A stretch of DNA of 64,000 bases from Cercis canadensis (Eukaryota; Streptophyta; Magnoliopsida; Fabales; Fabaceae): assembly GCA_003255065.1 (NCBI GenBank), contig QAOA01001069.1:69639-133638 (forward strand), in the 5' to 3' direction. Below the pieces are notes generated by a model. It searched no databases, was not told the DNA's origin, and worked only from the letters and a program-made list of their open reading frames with translations. Below, one piece after another: positions 44,201 through 56,525 of this stretch. Within the stretch, counting starts at the first letter, position 1, and each line of letters opens with the position of its first letter. The translations under genes and the position numbers were made by a program.

Positions 44201-47200
44201 TCAAAATCCTTTCTGTTTTGTCCCTAAAGTATTTTCTTCCTTTTCATATTTGTGATGGTTCTGTTGTTTGCTTATGAATTGTTTTTGAATAAATTAATAG
44301 GGATCTGTTCGCTGTATGGTCTTCACTGAAGATGGGAAGTATATCCTTTCATCTGGTGTTGCTGAAAGATATGTTGCATTATGGAGGATAGATGGAGCCA
44401 AAAAGCGGTCAGCGAGTTGTGTTCTCTCCATGGAGCACCCTGCTGTCTTTCTTGATAGCAGATGTGTTGACAGTGGGGGACTTGATGAGGCTGGTTTATG
44501 TGTTTTGGCTATCTCAGAAGTTGGTGTTTGTTATTTTTGGTTTGGAAATAATATTGAGGAACTACGTAATGCAAAGCCCACAAAAATATCATTATCTTTG
44601 GAAGACGTATCCTCCAGAAATTACAAGGGGGCACTGCCAGCAATATATGCTGCAAAATTACAAGGCACTGAAAAACCTGCGACTGGGAAAATTTTTCTTG
44701 TTTATGGGTTGCTTGTAAAACCGTCATTTCAAAAAATTCTAGTTCATTCTGGGACAGACATAAAGTTGAATGTCTCCTATGATGGTATTCTTCTTCCAAT
44801 GAGTCAGTCTCTTATCAAGTCTAAGAAGGGGGTAAATGCACAAAAACGTAAGACTTTATATACCTTCACAGAACTCTTTCCCATGAGCAATCTGTTAATT
44901 GGAATAATTTGATATTTCTATGCTGGCTTTGATGCTCATAATCTTGTCATTTGATCCTTTTAATTAATATAGTATTATCCTTTTATAATATGTTGGTCTT
45001 TGTTGATTTATTTTCCTTAATGTTTGCAGTCTTCTTCTTATGTAAGCTGCTAATTGCTGGTCTTATAATTTGACAGTTACTGCACTAGACCGTGCTAATG
45101 CAGAGGATGCCCTACTCCCAAATCCTAAGGTTTTTGATTCTCTTGAGAAACAGAAAGCATTTCAAAACTCTTTGGATGCAATGGAGGTAGTCGATGATTT
45201 AGTAAGGAGAAGTTGCAAAGCTGAGTCCATTGAGAGTGAAGGTATTCCTATCATTCTTACTTGTTAGTTATTATACTTGCATCATGCGTCAGTTGCATTT
45301 GATTAGAGCTGATTTGGGATCAAATTATGCATTTGGCTTTTGTTTGGTGTAAAGCTCATCTTTTCAAGGGACTTTCCTTAACAGATATGCAGAGGGGTTA
45401 GAAGCCTTACTGCTCTAATCTTTTTTTTAAAAAAACTTTTCTTTGTTGCTTTGTTGTTTCCTGTTTCTGTTAAGGAGGATTCCTTATCCTCCTTTACTCT
45501 TGTGCTTCTTTCCTCTGTCTTAAAGAAAATCTTCTTTTATTAAAAAAAAAAAAAAAAAGCATCAGTTATATGTGTACTGAGTTCTTTTCCCTTCCCTGGC
45601 CGGTGGGTTTTTTTTTTTNNNNNNNNNNNNNNNNNNNNGGGGGGGGGGGGGTGTTGTCGTCATGTTTCCTTGTGAAGCAGCGTAGTAGTTTTGTTCTCCT
45701 TGGAAATGGATATTGGAGTAAGTTGTCATTCAATATGGAAAGTTCCTTTGTGTAACAAGAAGTCCACCCTACCTAGATAAAGAAGAGGTGAAATGGTTTT
45801 TAGGTATTGATATATTTGACATGTTTCTTTTGCATATATATTGTAAATATCACTTATGATCAACCACAGCTAGTCATTTGATGTAGGGTTTTGTGCTAAA
45901 GCTGAACCATAAACACAAATTATATTGAATAAATTACTATTTCAAGAAGGATCTTTTATCTTGTTTTAGAAACATTGGCGACTTAAACTTGTTTGTGAAT
46001 TGTCATTCTTTCATTTTCTGCTACCAGTTGACTGGGAAGTAAATTTTGATATTGTAGATGACATTGGCTGGTTGGTGTTTCCTCCCTGAATTATGAATTC
46101 TATTTTTATTCTTATTGGCCTTTGTTTTTCTTCAATTTGCCATTCTCGTTAATTAGTAGATGATGGAAGATGCAGTGGAACTTCTGCTTGGCTAATCTGT
46201 TAACTTATTGATCTGTGCAGAGATGGTCCTAGATGAGACTGATGTAATATGCATGGAGGACCGGTTGAGATCACTGGGAATACTTAACAGTGAAAGTGAT
46301 CTTGTATCAAATGTCAAACTTCGTTCTACATTATTGAAGGGTATTGATCTTGATGCTACTATTCCAATGAAAAAGGTTAGTTGCTTTTAACATTGTTATG
46401 AGTCAGTGTCCTTGTTGCTTATTTTGGTATTACTTGTGATTCCATCTGTCCTTATTATTTATTAGTTTCTATTACTATTATATTATATATACACAAATAG
46501 CATGCAATTGTTTGTGGCCCTTATTTAAGTTCTATTTATCAGATAAGAACAACTGTTTTGTCTATGGTGCCTAGTGAAGCATACAAGCTACTGGAAGTCT
46601 TGGTGGCTGCCTGGCAATCAAGGTTTGTTCTCTTTATTTTATCTTTTTGTAAAATATTTTAAATATGAACGAATGCTAATATTTTTCTCTTTTTGGTTCT
46701 GTTACATCTCCATTTCCTTCTGCACTAAATATGGCTTTATGATAGTATTGTTGCCATACTGAAAATGATAGAAAAGTTTATTGGATAATGGATGGCACTG
46801 GCTATAACTTGTTCCTTCCCTCAGAGAATCCTCAATTGTCTCTTATCTATATCTTCTCTGCCTAATATGAGGTATATGGAAATCTTAGAATATTAAGTGA
46901 TACATGACATGAATGGAACTATGGACGTGAAAATTGATATTCTTGCTAGAGTGCTTGAGTGGGGTGCTTTTGTGAAAAAGCTGTTGGGGTGTATTGGGAT
47001 GTGTGAAAAGCTGTTCCTATTTTCTACCCAAACATACACTTTTGACCCACATAATCCATTATGGGTCTAAAAAAGCTTTTGGAGTGTTCAAATAATCCTA
47101 TCCAAAGACACACTTACTGTAGAGTAATCACTGACTAAGTTTCACCCAATTCTGGACTAACTTCAGAAACCATGGCAGATATGGAGAATTTAAGAATGTG

Positions 47201-48214
47201 AGAAAAGATACATGACTGTTTATTTATGTTATGTTTCCATTGGAAAGATTTGAGTGGAGGGGAAGAAAAGCACAAAGCTAATGTTACTGGGAGAATAATG
47301 CCGTGTTCACTAATGACATTGTCTAGTGGAGTTTGGTTAAATACCTTATTTCTCGCTTGAAGGGAGAACATGTTAAAAAACTCTATGAAAACAAAAAATT
47401 GAAGGGAGATATTCTGCCCCACCCCCTAATTGAAGGAGAGCCAGCCCCATCTCTTTCGTGTTTACTTACATTCAGTCATTTGATTTTCTGAGGGAATATA
47501 TAAATCTATGATTAATTTTATTGATATTTATGGTAAGAAAGTATAATGTTTCTTTTTGAACATATTTTCTTCTCTTGCTGTTGTTTTATATGTGTTTTTA
47601 TCCTAGAGGATAGTTTATCCTCATTTCATCTTGTGCTTTTCCTTTCTTTATACAATTATTCTTTTATCCAAAAAATAAAAAATCTGTCTGACATTACTAA
47701 TAACTGTCCTCAACAGGTCATGTAGTGGAAAGAATGTTCTTCCGTGGATACATAGCATATTAGTGAGTCATGGTGACTATATCATGTGGCAGGAATCTGT
47801 GACACATATGCTTGATTGCTTATCCAAGGTATAATGGTGAAGGAACTATTGTTAAAATTTGCTTTCTCATTTAAATGCTTTATAACTGCAGTCTCAAAAC
47901 TAAAATTTATTATGCCTCCTTAAGAAGCTGTAAAATCCAAAATTAGTCATGCTTCCTCTAATTGTTAGTTGTGTTGTGTCCTTCATACATGGTGGCGGCT
48001 TTAGCAAAATCAGAAGATGGATATATAACTTCGTTTTTCAGTTTTATTAAATGATTGACTTTGATGATGGTTTCTATGGATGGAGAGGCTCTGGCCAAAT
48101 AATCAGCTAATTTCTCTTGGTTAAAATTGTTGCAATGCTTGGCTTATTATATGCATGAAAATTCCTGAAATGGATCATGCCTTATGTCGTCCAATTTCTT
48201 TTTCTCTTTGGCCT

Positions 48215-48246
<32 letters not shown>

Positions 48247-49790
48247 GGAATAAATGTATTTTTATGCATGTTCATTAATTTGTTTGTCTCTGCCTGACCA
48301 GGCATATTCGGCCAAACAATTAGTAATTTTGTGTTGTGTCTAGCACTATTGCGAAAACCAATATATTAGGAAAATCAACGCCTGACTGATTGCTGGAAGT
48401 GCGGTGAAGTTGGAATTGCACAGCCAATTCCAGGTTTCCACTTTCCAGTTAGGAACCTAAAATGGTCTTGCCATTACAGCCTAATGTTGTGAAATTAATG
48501 TGCCTCTTGCAGTTCTTTTTGGGTGCAGAATAGAAATATGAGAGGAAAAAGTGAAATGTTATCTGCTTTATTCTTTGTCTTGCTTGGTATGTGATAGGGG
48601 TCAGTTGGTGAATGAAGAAATAGTTAGACCTAAGATATGGAGAGTGTACTCTAGAAGGAATAAGAAAGGGGTAGGGAGTGAGAATGAGAGTAAATGATGA
48701 GGTGGCAGGTTGTTATGCCACATGGGTTAGTTTGTTATATGGGTTAGTTTGTTACGTAAAATGAGGGAAGGCAATGATGCATGGGAAGGGAGTTATAGAA
48801 GGGCTGGTGTGAGAGGTCAGGGGGGATCATTCTGGGAGAAAAGGGCTGTTGCCTGGGCAGAGAACATCTCTGAGGAGCTACAGCTCTGGGTAGAGGTTCA
48901 GTAGTTCATCTACTGTTCCTTATTGTTTTCTATTGCTTTTATTGCTATTATTCAGTACTATATTTCTAGTTATTTCTCTGGAATCCATCAGTATGTTTGA
49001 CACTTAATTGTTCCTTTTCTAACTCTTCATGAGAATTTTGCAATGCAAGAATCCTGAATCACTCTTTCTTTTTTTTAAAAATATATATGTTGTCATTCTC
49101 TCTCCATCTCCCTTCCTCCCTCTCCCGTTGCCTGTTAGGCAGCATGATTGTAGTCATATGAGCAGCTCTTAGCAAACAATGTCTTTATTTTGTGGCTAAA
49201 AACTTTTTTTCAGTTCCTTGGACCATAATTGTTTGGCTTATCTTCAGTTGTGACTGGAAGTTGGGATTCTTTTTTGTGATTTCTGAAAAGGATCCGTTTT
49301 TGAAACTACTCTGCTTTCTTTTACTATCTCCATATATTTTGGAGTTTGCAATCTTACTTTTGTCAAAATTGCTTATTCCAGATTTCTGCTCCTGGTTTTC
49401 TGGTGGTTTCTAGTTTTCATTTAAGCACTATTATTTCACTTTGATAAATGTACTACTTGGGAAATTGAATTATTGTGTGCCTATTTCCAGATTAGCAATT
49501 CCAGAGGAGCTGCTCTTCAACCATTGTTACACTTGTCGGGTCGTCTGCAGCTGGTGACAACACAGGTTTAATCACATTCTTAAATTAATTCAATATCCTT
49601 GTGAAAGCGATTGGCGTCTAATGACCTTTTTCAAGTTTGCTTTCAGATTAACAAGGCTTCTCAGAATATAAGTCATTCAGTGAGTGATCACCAAATGGAA
49701 GAAAGTGAAGATGAGGATGAAGAGGATGAATATTTTCACGAGGAAGGAGATGATGCATCTGGAATAAGTAGTGATGATGATGAAAGCTAG
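41235..49790 (+). CDS. UTP5: U3 snoRNP / SSU-processome WD40 protein, UTP5 (WDR43)-like
   Basis: Twelve coding exons with GT-AG introns in consistent phase: 41235-41324, 42507-42650, 42735-42850, 43366-43520, 44069-44157, 44301-44847, 45077-45241, 46221-46375, 46543-46622, 47717-47828, 49491-49565 and 49647-49790, giving 623 aa. A 5'UTR intron probably spans 41058-41230. Exons 1-6 encode WD40 blades (IWDTLKGHV, VLGTGSGDVLALD, VYTAGVDGMICRID, ATAGAQLKIF, SSGVAERYVALWRID). Exons 8-11 encode a C-terminal Utp12-type helical domain (VLPWIHSILVSHGDYIMW, LQPLLHLSGRLQLV). The tail is acidic (EESEDEDEEDE ... DDDES). This layout fits the t-UTP subunit UTP5/WDR43, a nucleolar protein needed for pre-18S rRNA transcription and processing. 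The frame is intact. Confidence 0.9.
45472..45558 (+). repeat. Non-LTR retrotransposon 3'-tail-like fragment in UTP5 intron 7
   Basis: 'ggaggattccttatcctcc' followed by 'cttgtgcttctttcctctg', 'cttcttttatt' and a poly-A run. A diverged sister lies at 47600-47683. Both look like 5'-truncated LINE 3' ends. Confidence 0.45.
45619..45638. other. 20-N assembly gap in UTP5 intron 7
   Basis: Preceded by a poly-T run and followed by a poly-G run. The gap is wholly intronic and does not affect coding. Confidence 0.95.
47600..47683 (+). repeat. Second LINE-tail-like fragment, UTP5 intron 9
   Basis: 'tcctagaggatagtttatcctc', 'cttgtgcttttcctttc', 'cttttatcc' and then an A-rich end; it parallels 45472-45558. 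Confidence 0.4.
48222..48246. repeat. (AT)n microsatellite in UTP5 intron 10
   Basis: About twelve AT dinucleotides in a row. Confidence 0.95.
48592..48990 (+). repeat. Solo LTR in UTP5 intron 10
   Basis: 399 bp, starting TGATAGGGG and ending GAATCCATCA (TGAT...ATCA), with a perfect 5-bp TSD GTATG (48587-48591 and 48991-48995). No internal domain. The 3' part is T-rich ('ttattgttttctattgctttt'), as in a copia-type LTR. It is unrelated to the other LTRs in the window. The strand is a guess from that T-rich end. Confidence 0.8.
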
Positions 49791-49888
49791 TTTGACTTTT
49801 AATGAGAGGTAATTACATTTGTAAAAGCAAGTTCCTGTGGCTTATGGATTACTTCTTTCCAAAATGGTATAGTAGATAAATGTGATTT

Positions 49889-49894
49889 AATAAA
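49889..49894 (+). terminator. Probable polyadenylation signal of UTP5
   Basis: AATAAA, about 100 bp after the stop codon, in an AT-rich 3' region. Confidence 0.5.
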
Positions 49895-50100
49895 GATGGT
49901 TACCTGGAGATGCTGAAACACCAATTGTAGGATCTAATGGGATATTCTGTAGTAGATTGCTGAAATTGTTGATGCAATATTATTTCCTTTTTTCTCCTGC
50001 CGAAAGACCCTTTCCCAAGCACTGGTTGGGAAGTCTTGATGACTTGTTTGTCAACTGAGCTTGCATCTGTTTGCATCTGTCCTCCTCTGTTACTAATACA

Positions 50101-51315
50101 GATAAACTTGACAGTGGTGATGATGGAAGGATAAATGCTGACTATACAACAATATGACATGGCTAGGCTTATGGCAATAAGACCTGCTGGAAATAAATTA
50201 AGGAACAAACTAAAAAAGGGTAAGAAAAAGAAACAGGGAAGAGGACACTAGCTTTTGTGACTAGGTAATGTACATGTGTATAAACTATTTTAGGGAATAT
50301 GAGTATGTGATCAAGATTCCACTATTACATAGCAATGGCATGACAAAACTTACTAAAGTGACCACATTTACATATTTGAATGGTATGTCAGATATTATAT
50401 GAAACTGTAAGAGTTCCTTGTGATGTCCATTGGTTTCATAATACTTTTTTCATGGCACAAGATTTTGCTGCACGTCTGAGTCATAGGTTGTCAGCTTTAA
50501 CAATCTGAAAGATGACCATTTGCCAAAGGATTCTGGAAGAAGAAACATTAACTACATCAGACAACTACAGAAAATATACATATTGGGTTCTAAGATAATC
50601 TGTTGTATGAGAACCAAATTAATTTGATAAACAGAAATTAACTGAGGAGACACAGTAAATGTAGGGGCTAAACAGCTGCACACTTTGAGCGTGTTCTAGA
50701 GTTTTTATAAAAAAAAACAAATTTATTTTTTTAAAGTACATTCAATATATAGACAGGTGTTGTGTCTCCTCAATTAATTTCTGTTTATAAATGAATTTGG
50801 TTCTGATACAACATATTATCTTAGAAGCCAATATGTATATTTTCTGTAGTTGCCTGATGTATTTCATGTTTATTCTTCCAAAATCCTTTGGCAAATGGTC
50901 ATCTTTTAGATTGTTAAAGCTAACAACCTATGACTCAGACATGCCGCAAAATCTTGTGTCGTGAAAAAAGGATCATGAAACCAATGGACATCACAAGGAA
51001 CTCTTCAGTTTCATATAATATCTAACATACCGTTTAAATATGTAAATGTGGTCGCTTTAGTAAGTTTTGTCATGCCATGGCCATGTAATAGTGGAATCTT
51101 GATCACATACTCAAATTCATAAAATAGTTTATACATATGTAAATTACCTCGTCACAAAAGCAAGTGTCTTCTTCCCTGTTTATTTTTCTTGCCTTTTTTT
51201 GGTTTGTTCCTTAATTTATTTCCAGCATGTCTTATTGTCATAAGCCTAGCCATGTCATATTGTTGTATAGTCAGCATTTATCCTTCCATCATCACCACTT
51301 TGACATCAACTTATC
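50101..51315. repeat. Long inverted repeat (about 555-bp arms, about 106-bp loop)
   Basis: The left arm 50101-50654 and right arm 50761-51315 are inverted copies with only scattered mismatches and small indels along their whole length. For example, 'ggtgatgatggaaggataaatgctgac' at the left end has its complement at the right end, and 'ctgaggagacaca' at the inner edge pairs with 'tgtgtctcctc'. A transcript would fold into a hairpin of more than 500 bp. There is no ORF worth noting in either arm, no transposase and no clear TSD, although GATAA/TTATC closes the ends. It lies 0.3 kb after UTP5. Confidence 0.9.
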
Positions 51316-53668
51316 TCAAAATTGAGATAATATTGCAAACATGTCTCCCTTTGGCTGTCAGGTGAACTTTGGCCTGTGTATGAAGTTGTCAAGATGCATA
51401 GCATATAATATTAATGATGCCATGCATCTGTAGTAGTAAAACTTAATTAAGGATTTTTCTTCATTGTCATTTGACTGTCAGATTTTATCTCTCTGCTGCG
51501 TCAACTATTAATTAGGGTTTCCATGGAAATTTTTCCATACAGTACAGTATTATTCACATTCTCTTAACAATTTTTTATATTTATATTCTTCAAATGAAAT
51601 TCTTTCAAAACTTTCTGATTGTGCACTAATTGCTCATTATTAAATACAAATGTTGAAATCTGGTTGAAGGCTTGGTGATAATTGATGTTAAGATGCAGAA
51701 ACTTATTGGTTGATGTAACTCCTTCGTTACTCAAAATGGGATCCTTGCTTTTTCTTTTTAGCCAGTTATATGATGGATCAAGAGGTTGTATAGCAGTAGT
51801 GGCCGCTGTTTAAAAATTTGTTTCTCTGCAGAATTATGCTGTGTAAAGTGTATGCTTGATTTTTGGTTTCCTCTTACATATATCAACCTAGAAATTTATG
51901 ATATTGTCTTTCTAACCATTATGAGACCAGTTATGCTTGGTACTTGGATTGTCAGGATTAAAGGTTTGTGTTTCACTTTACAGATAATGAGTTTCTGGTT
52001 GTCCCCTTTGCAGCTGACAAAGATTTAGTGGCATAAACCAGGTGCAGGATTTGAACGGGATTGATCCTTTTGTTGACTGAATTTGGGGGGTTGTAATATT
52101 GGCATCTTCAATTTTGATCATTCCATGGATTGGCTCTGTGATGCAACTTACTGTCAAAATTTGGTTTCCATCTTGGTAGTTCCCTTCTCATGGAGGAAAT
52201 TTTGGTGTTATCCATTTGTGTTAGAAATGTTACAGTCCATCAATTATATAATTTTGTTGTATTTAAATTTTAACAGAGTTGCAAGTTCTCCTAGGCCCTT
52301 ATATAGCATCAAAACCCAAGCATATGTCTTATCATGCTTCTGCTGGTTCAGTTTTTAGCTTCTCAACCAGCAATAATCAATTTATAGATGTATCTCAAGT
52401 GGAAATCTCAACTGTGCAGCTATTTATATACCTTTTAACATTGAAACTATTCCATTCTAGGGCTGTTGAGATCACAAGAGATGACCAGTATGTAGTAAGT
52501 TTAAACTTTGTTGGTAACAGAAATGTTTGTCCCATCACTCGAACAGAGTGATATGAAATCTGAACTGTACAGAATAAGTTAGTGGATCTAGTTTTAAATC
52601 AGTGACCCAAATTAGTAGTAGTGAGGAGTGGTGAGATATGTAGTGGTGGGAATAACATTACTCTATTAGTAAAAGGGTGTATGGCCTTAAAGCCCAAGCA
52701 ATTGGTTATCATGCACCGACTGGATCAATTTTTAGGTTCTCAATCAGCCATAATTAATTTATATAAGCAGCTAAAGTTAGTAATCTCAACCCTGCAGTTA
52801 TTTTGCATACCTCAACCTTGAATTTATTTCATTCTAGGGCTGTTTTGATGACAAGAAGTTTATAAACTAGTTTGGATCTTCTTCCTGAATATGGAAGAAT
52901 AATAATGATCTTTATGTAAAGACACAAGAGACAATTGGCTTAGTTTAACTTAGTTTAACTTGTTGGATCTAACCATATGGCCCAAAATGCTTAAGCCCAA
53001 AATACTAATAGTAGGTCCTTGTTTCCTTATATACCCGTATAGTACTACCATTTCGTTCCAATGTGGGACTTGGGGCTAGCTAGTGCACTTTATTTTTTGC
53101 ATTGTGTTAAATGCTAACTGTAGCACAGTAGCAGTTGTTGCTTATTTTTATGTGCCCTTTGTTACTGTTTAGAAAAGCCTAATCCTTTTTTTCATTTTTG
53201 CTGTATTTCAATACATGTATAGATGCACTGTTCTGCAATTTTTTTTATAACTCAGAATGTGAATTTCCAGTTTGACAAGGATTTCAGACAATATCATATA
53301 TAATTCCTGATCTATTTCCATCTAATTAAGAATGTTCTTACTTGAAAACTAATGAGTTGTCAAATATGATGGGCATGGATTCACTGGAATAAATGGTTTA
53401 GAATATAATGGCTGTGTGTTTCATTTATATGAATTTCCAAATAGTGTGCTTTGTGCTTTCACGGAAGGAATCCAGAATCAATTCTTCTGGCACCCACAAG
53501 ATGAGAACCTGATTCTTGTGTCACTATTCTCACATGCATACTCAATTCCATTTCAGCCACCAACCAAGCTCTATTATTTTTTTCTAATTATTTCCCATCA
53601 ACTCTCATCAAGACATCTGGAAGCAAAAGAATCGTCCACTTTACTTTTGATAAGCAGCTCTTGACATT
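51316..53668. other. Intergenic DNA with a diverged direct repeat
   Basis: No supported gene. 52300-52470 and 52690-52850 are diverged direct copies: both contain an 'aagcccaagca'-like start, 'tcaaccagc/tcaatcagc' in the middle, and end at 'cattctagggctgtt'. Around 52970-53090 the 'ggcccaaaa ... ttatataccc ... atgtgggact' string is typical of plant LTR or promoter-like repeats, but I cannot define its ends. Confidence 0.4.
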
Positions 53669-54746
53669 CTAGACTATTCTACATGCATTTGGATTTTCAT
53701 CACTGAAGATGGATGTAATGTTTCCATTGCTATTCTGGTAGTCTCCACTGTAGTGTTCCATACGGTTGTAATATGTATGCCTTGGTGGTGATCTGACATA
53801 TTCGTATTCAGTGACATAAGGTGATGGCCTGTGTGTGTTGTAACTGTGTGTCACATACATTGGTGGGGGTGGTTCCTGTATAAACACTGGGCTATTGTTG
53901 TATGGTCTCGGTGGCTCTTGTATAAATACTGGGCTATTGTTGTATGGTCTCGGTGGCTCTTGTATAAATACTGGGCTACTGTTGTATCTATCCCAGTGTC
54001 CATCATAGCTGTGACCAGAACCATATCTGCTTCCATAGTTTGGTGGATGGTGGCATATTACATGAACCTCTCCTACATCTTTTGTTCCTGGGTTGCTCTG
54101 TGACTGCGGGCTTGCATTATTCTCTGTAGGTGGGGGTTGTGGCGTTGCCTCGGGAGGTGGCTGTTCAGGTGGTGGTGTATCTTCTGGTGGTTCCGCTGGG
54201 GGGCCTGCTTGAGCTGGCGGAGTTTCTGCTGGCGGTTGTTGTGTTGCATCAGGGGCTGGTGCATTTCCTTCAGGGGCTGCTTGTTCTGTTGGTTGAGGTG
54301 GGGATTCTGTTGCTTCAATATCAGAGCAAATGGTGGCAATCTTCCTTGTCTTCTTGATGGCTTTGACAATTTTTTCTGGATCTGCCCACCCAATTATTGT
54401 TAATTTTTGCTGAGGGAAGTCTATATACATATCATAAATACCTGTGGAAAGTGAAATGTTTAGGTGATTGGTGATTCATAGATGTTACAGGATCATTTGG
54501 AAGAGGAATGATGTCAGTTTGCTTACCATTAATGCCATTGAGTGCCTTCTTTATCTTCTGCACGCATCCATTACAGTTCATTCGGACGTGTATCTCTGTG
54601 ATTCGAGGTTTCTGCATATGATAGAATTAATCATTGCTAGAAAGAATTCCTGCTATGTGTATTCAAAATGATGAATATCAAAATTGCATTTGCATGGTGT
54701 CAGGATGCATGGATTTTGGATGCCATACCTGTAATTCCGGAACCAT
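53669..54746 (-). CDS. Heavy-metal-associated isoprenylated plant protein (HIPP)
   Basis: Three exons on the minus strand: 54729-54746 (MVPELQ), 54527-54611 and 53669-54441, 291 aa in total, introns GT-AG. Residues 7-70 or so form an HMA domain with the metal-binding motif MNCNGC (M-x-C-x-x-C) and the typical run IYDMYIDFPQQKLTIIGWADP. A long Pro/Gln/Ala/Glu-rich linker follows, then a His/Tyr/Ser-rich part with three near-identical copies of a unit containing NNSPVFIQEPP. The C-terminus NACRIV is a CaaX box for prenylation, so the protein is probably membrane-anchored. HIPPs bind metals such as Cu, Zn or Cd, or act as scaffolds in stress and defence. The 61-codon reading starting MQKPR is the retained-intron form and less likely. 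Confidence 0.9.
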
Positions 54747-55279
54747 GAAGCTTTGAAATTAGAGGAACCAAAAGATGTGCTTTGTATGATGGCAAGGCTA
54801 TGGATCGAAAAGATGTGCTTTGTATGAAGGCAAGGCTGTGGATTATGGCTGAAGAATCAGTAAGTGGCATCTATTTGTATATGGGCAGGGAATAAATAAA
54901 AGGAAAAAGATGTGGGACATGCAAGGAATCTCTTTTTGGAGGGAAAGAAATGGTATTGCTTAATTGGTCTATGGAAGTCATTGTCTAAAGTTTAGATTAG
55001 GCATAGAAGAGGGTGGTGTTTCTTTTTGAATCCTTATAAATGCTGAGCCAAAGAGAATTTACTTTGTGATGGATGGCCATGTATAGTGGAGGGATTTGTA
55101 AGAGGTTAGGATATCCAAAACCGACCACCGTGGAAAGATATGAAAGGGACGGTGGGCAATAGATCATTGGCAATATATGACTTGAGTCAAAAAGACCAAA
55201 GTGGCTTTTCTCATGGAAGGATATCCACTACCTAGGAATCCTTTTGTCACAAGGATGCTCATTATGGTGGTTTATGAAA
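54747..55279. other. HIPP upstream region
   Basis: Should hold the HIPP promoter and 5'UTR. A 28-bp segment 'aaaagatgtgctttgtatga.ggcaaggct' occurs twice in tandem (about 54771-54800 and 54808-54837). No other gene seen. Confidence 0.4.
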
Positions 55280-55669
55280 GGGTAATGCTATCTTATCCCC
55301 TTATAAGTCGGGGGTAACAGTACCCTTTCACTTAGTTGGGTGGGTTTAGGTGAGACTTAGTAATTTTGGTGTCATTGTGATTATTTTAAAAAATTGAGTC
55401 ACCCAAAATGTGTGTGAGAAGAGTTAGTTCTTCGTAAAATTTACAATGTAGGAACCTGCCAATAAAATAGATTCAAATTTTGTCAAATTATATTAATTTT
55501 CTTTGATATTGTTAAACTCAAATTTTGTCAACTATTTTAATATTTGAATGACATTAGGTGATTCAATTTTTTGAAATAATTGCAATGATACCAAAATCAC
55601 ACTATAAGTCCCACCCCAAATCTCTCGCAAAATGAAGGGGTTGTGCTAGAGGGTAGCTTGGCGTTTCCC
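55280..55669. mobile_element. MITE-like element with about 65-bp or longer inverted repeats
   Basis: The stretch from 'tgggtgggtttaggtgagactta' to 'aaaaaattgagtcaccc' (about 55334-55400) is an imperfect inverted copy of 55556-55617 ('ggtgattcaattttttgaaa' ... 'agtcccacccc'). The match continues weakly outward to GGGTAATGC at 55280 and GCGTTTCCC at 55669. No coding. The TSD is unclear, so the family is not assigned. Confidence 0.55.
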
Positions 55670-56525
55670 TTACAAAAATGGCAAAATTATTTGCACATAA
55701 ATTATGTGGTTTTTGTCTTAAATGATGCATGCTTTTTTGAGTTGGAAGGTACACACTTTGCTTACATCTATCATAAAGGTAGAAGGATACCACAAAATTA
55801 GATTCTCTAACTGGCATTGAGAAGTACACAATCAATCAAAGAGACCCATATTTATGGAAAATGAGGACTGATTTATTGATGCCAAAGCACTCAGCATCTA
55901 GGTGAAAATTTTGTGTAGTCTACATAAAAAAATAGAGTGTTGCTCAAGTTGATTATAAAATTTGGTTATATAGGATGGGATAATTATTAATGCAATACTT
56001 CAAGTTGGAAAATCCACAAAAAAATACCCAGAATTTGTAGTGGGATTTTGTCATATATCAATAGACAAAAGAATAATTCTTATTCACCAGATTTCCTCTT
56101 GATTAACTATCAATAATGTTAGAATCTACAAATTGTTCTCAACCTTAGTTACTTTGTGAGTCACGCAATGCCCTATTCAGTTGCTTGATGCTCATGGGTT
56201 ATTGGTTTAGCCGTTCATATATGTGTGGAATCAAAGAGAATATCAACTGCAGTTTGGCCTTATTTAGAGATATAAAGTAACACAAAAATGTCAAGCAGCA
56301 ATCAAATTTCTACATGTATGACAGTTCAATTTGGAAATCAATTAGTAGATTCCAGTGAATGAAGGACTTTTGCTTGAGCTACACAAAGGAATATAAAGCT
56401 GTATGCACATGTAAATTCAATTAGTAGATTATAATGAAAGTCACCAATTTAAAAAAAGTGCTAAAATTTGGCACAAATTTTTTGTATGTGCTCTTAAATT
56501 CATAAAAATACCTCTTGAGCTATGA
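55670..56525. other. Intergenic DNA, nothing recognised
   Basis: AT-rich, no ORF with a recognisable domain, no repeat structure noticed. Confidence 0.4.

Noticed and set aside
51786-52551. Host gene in the UTP5-HIPP interval (ORFs at 51786, 52083, 52279)
   Set aside because: No domain, no coherent splice structure; AT-rich hydrophobic chance ORFs.
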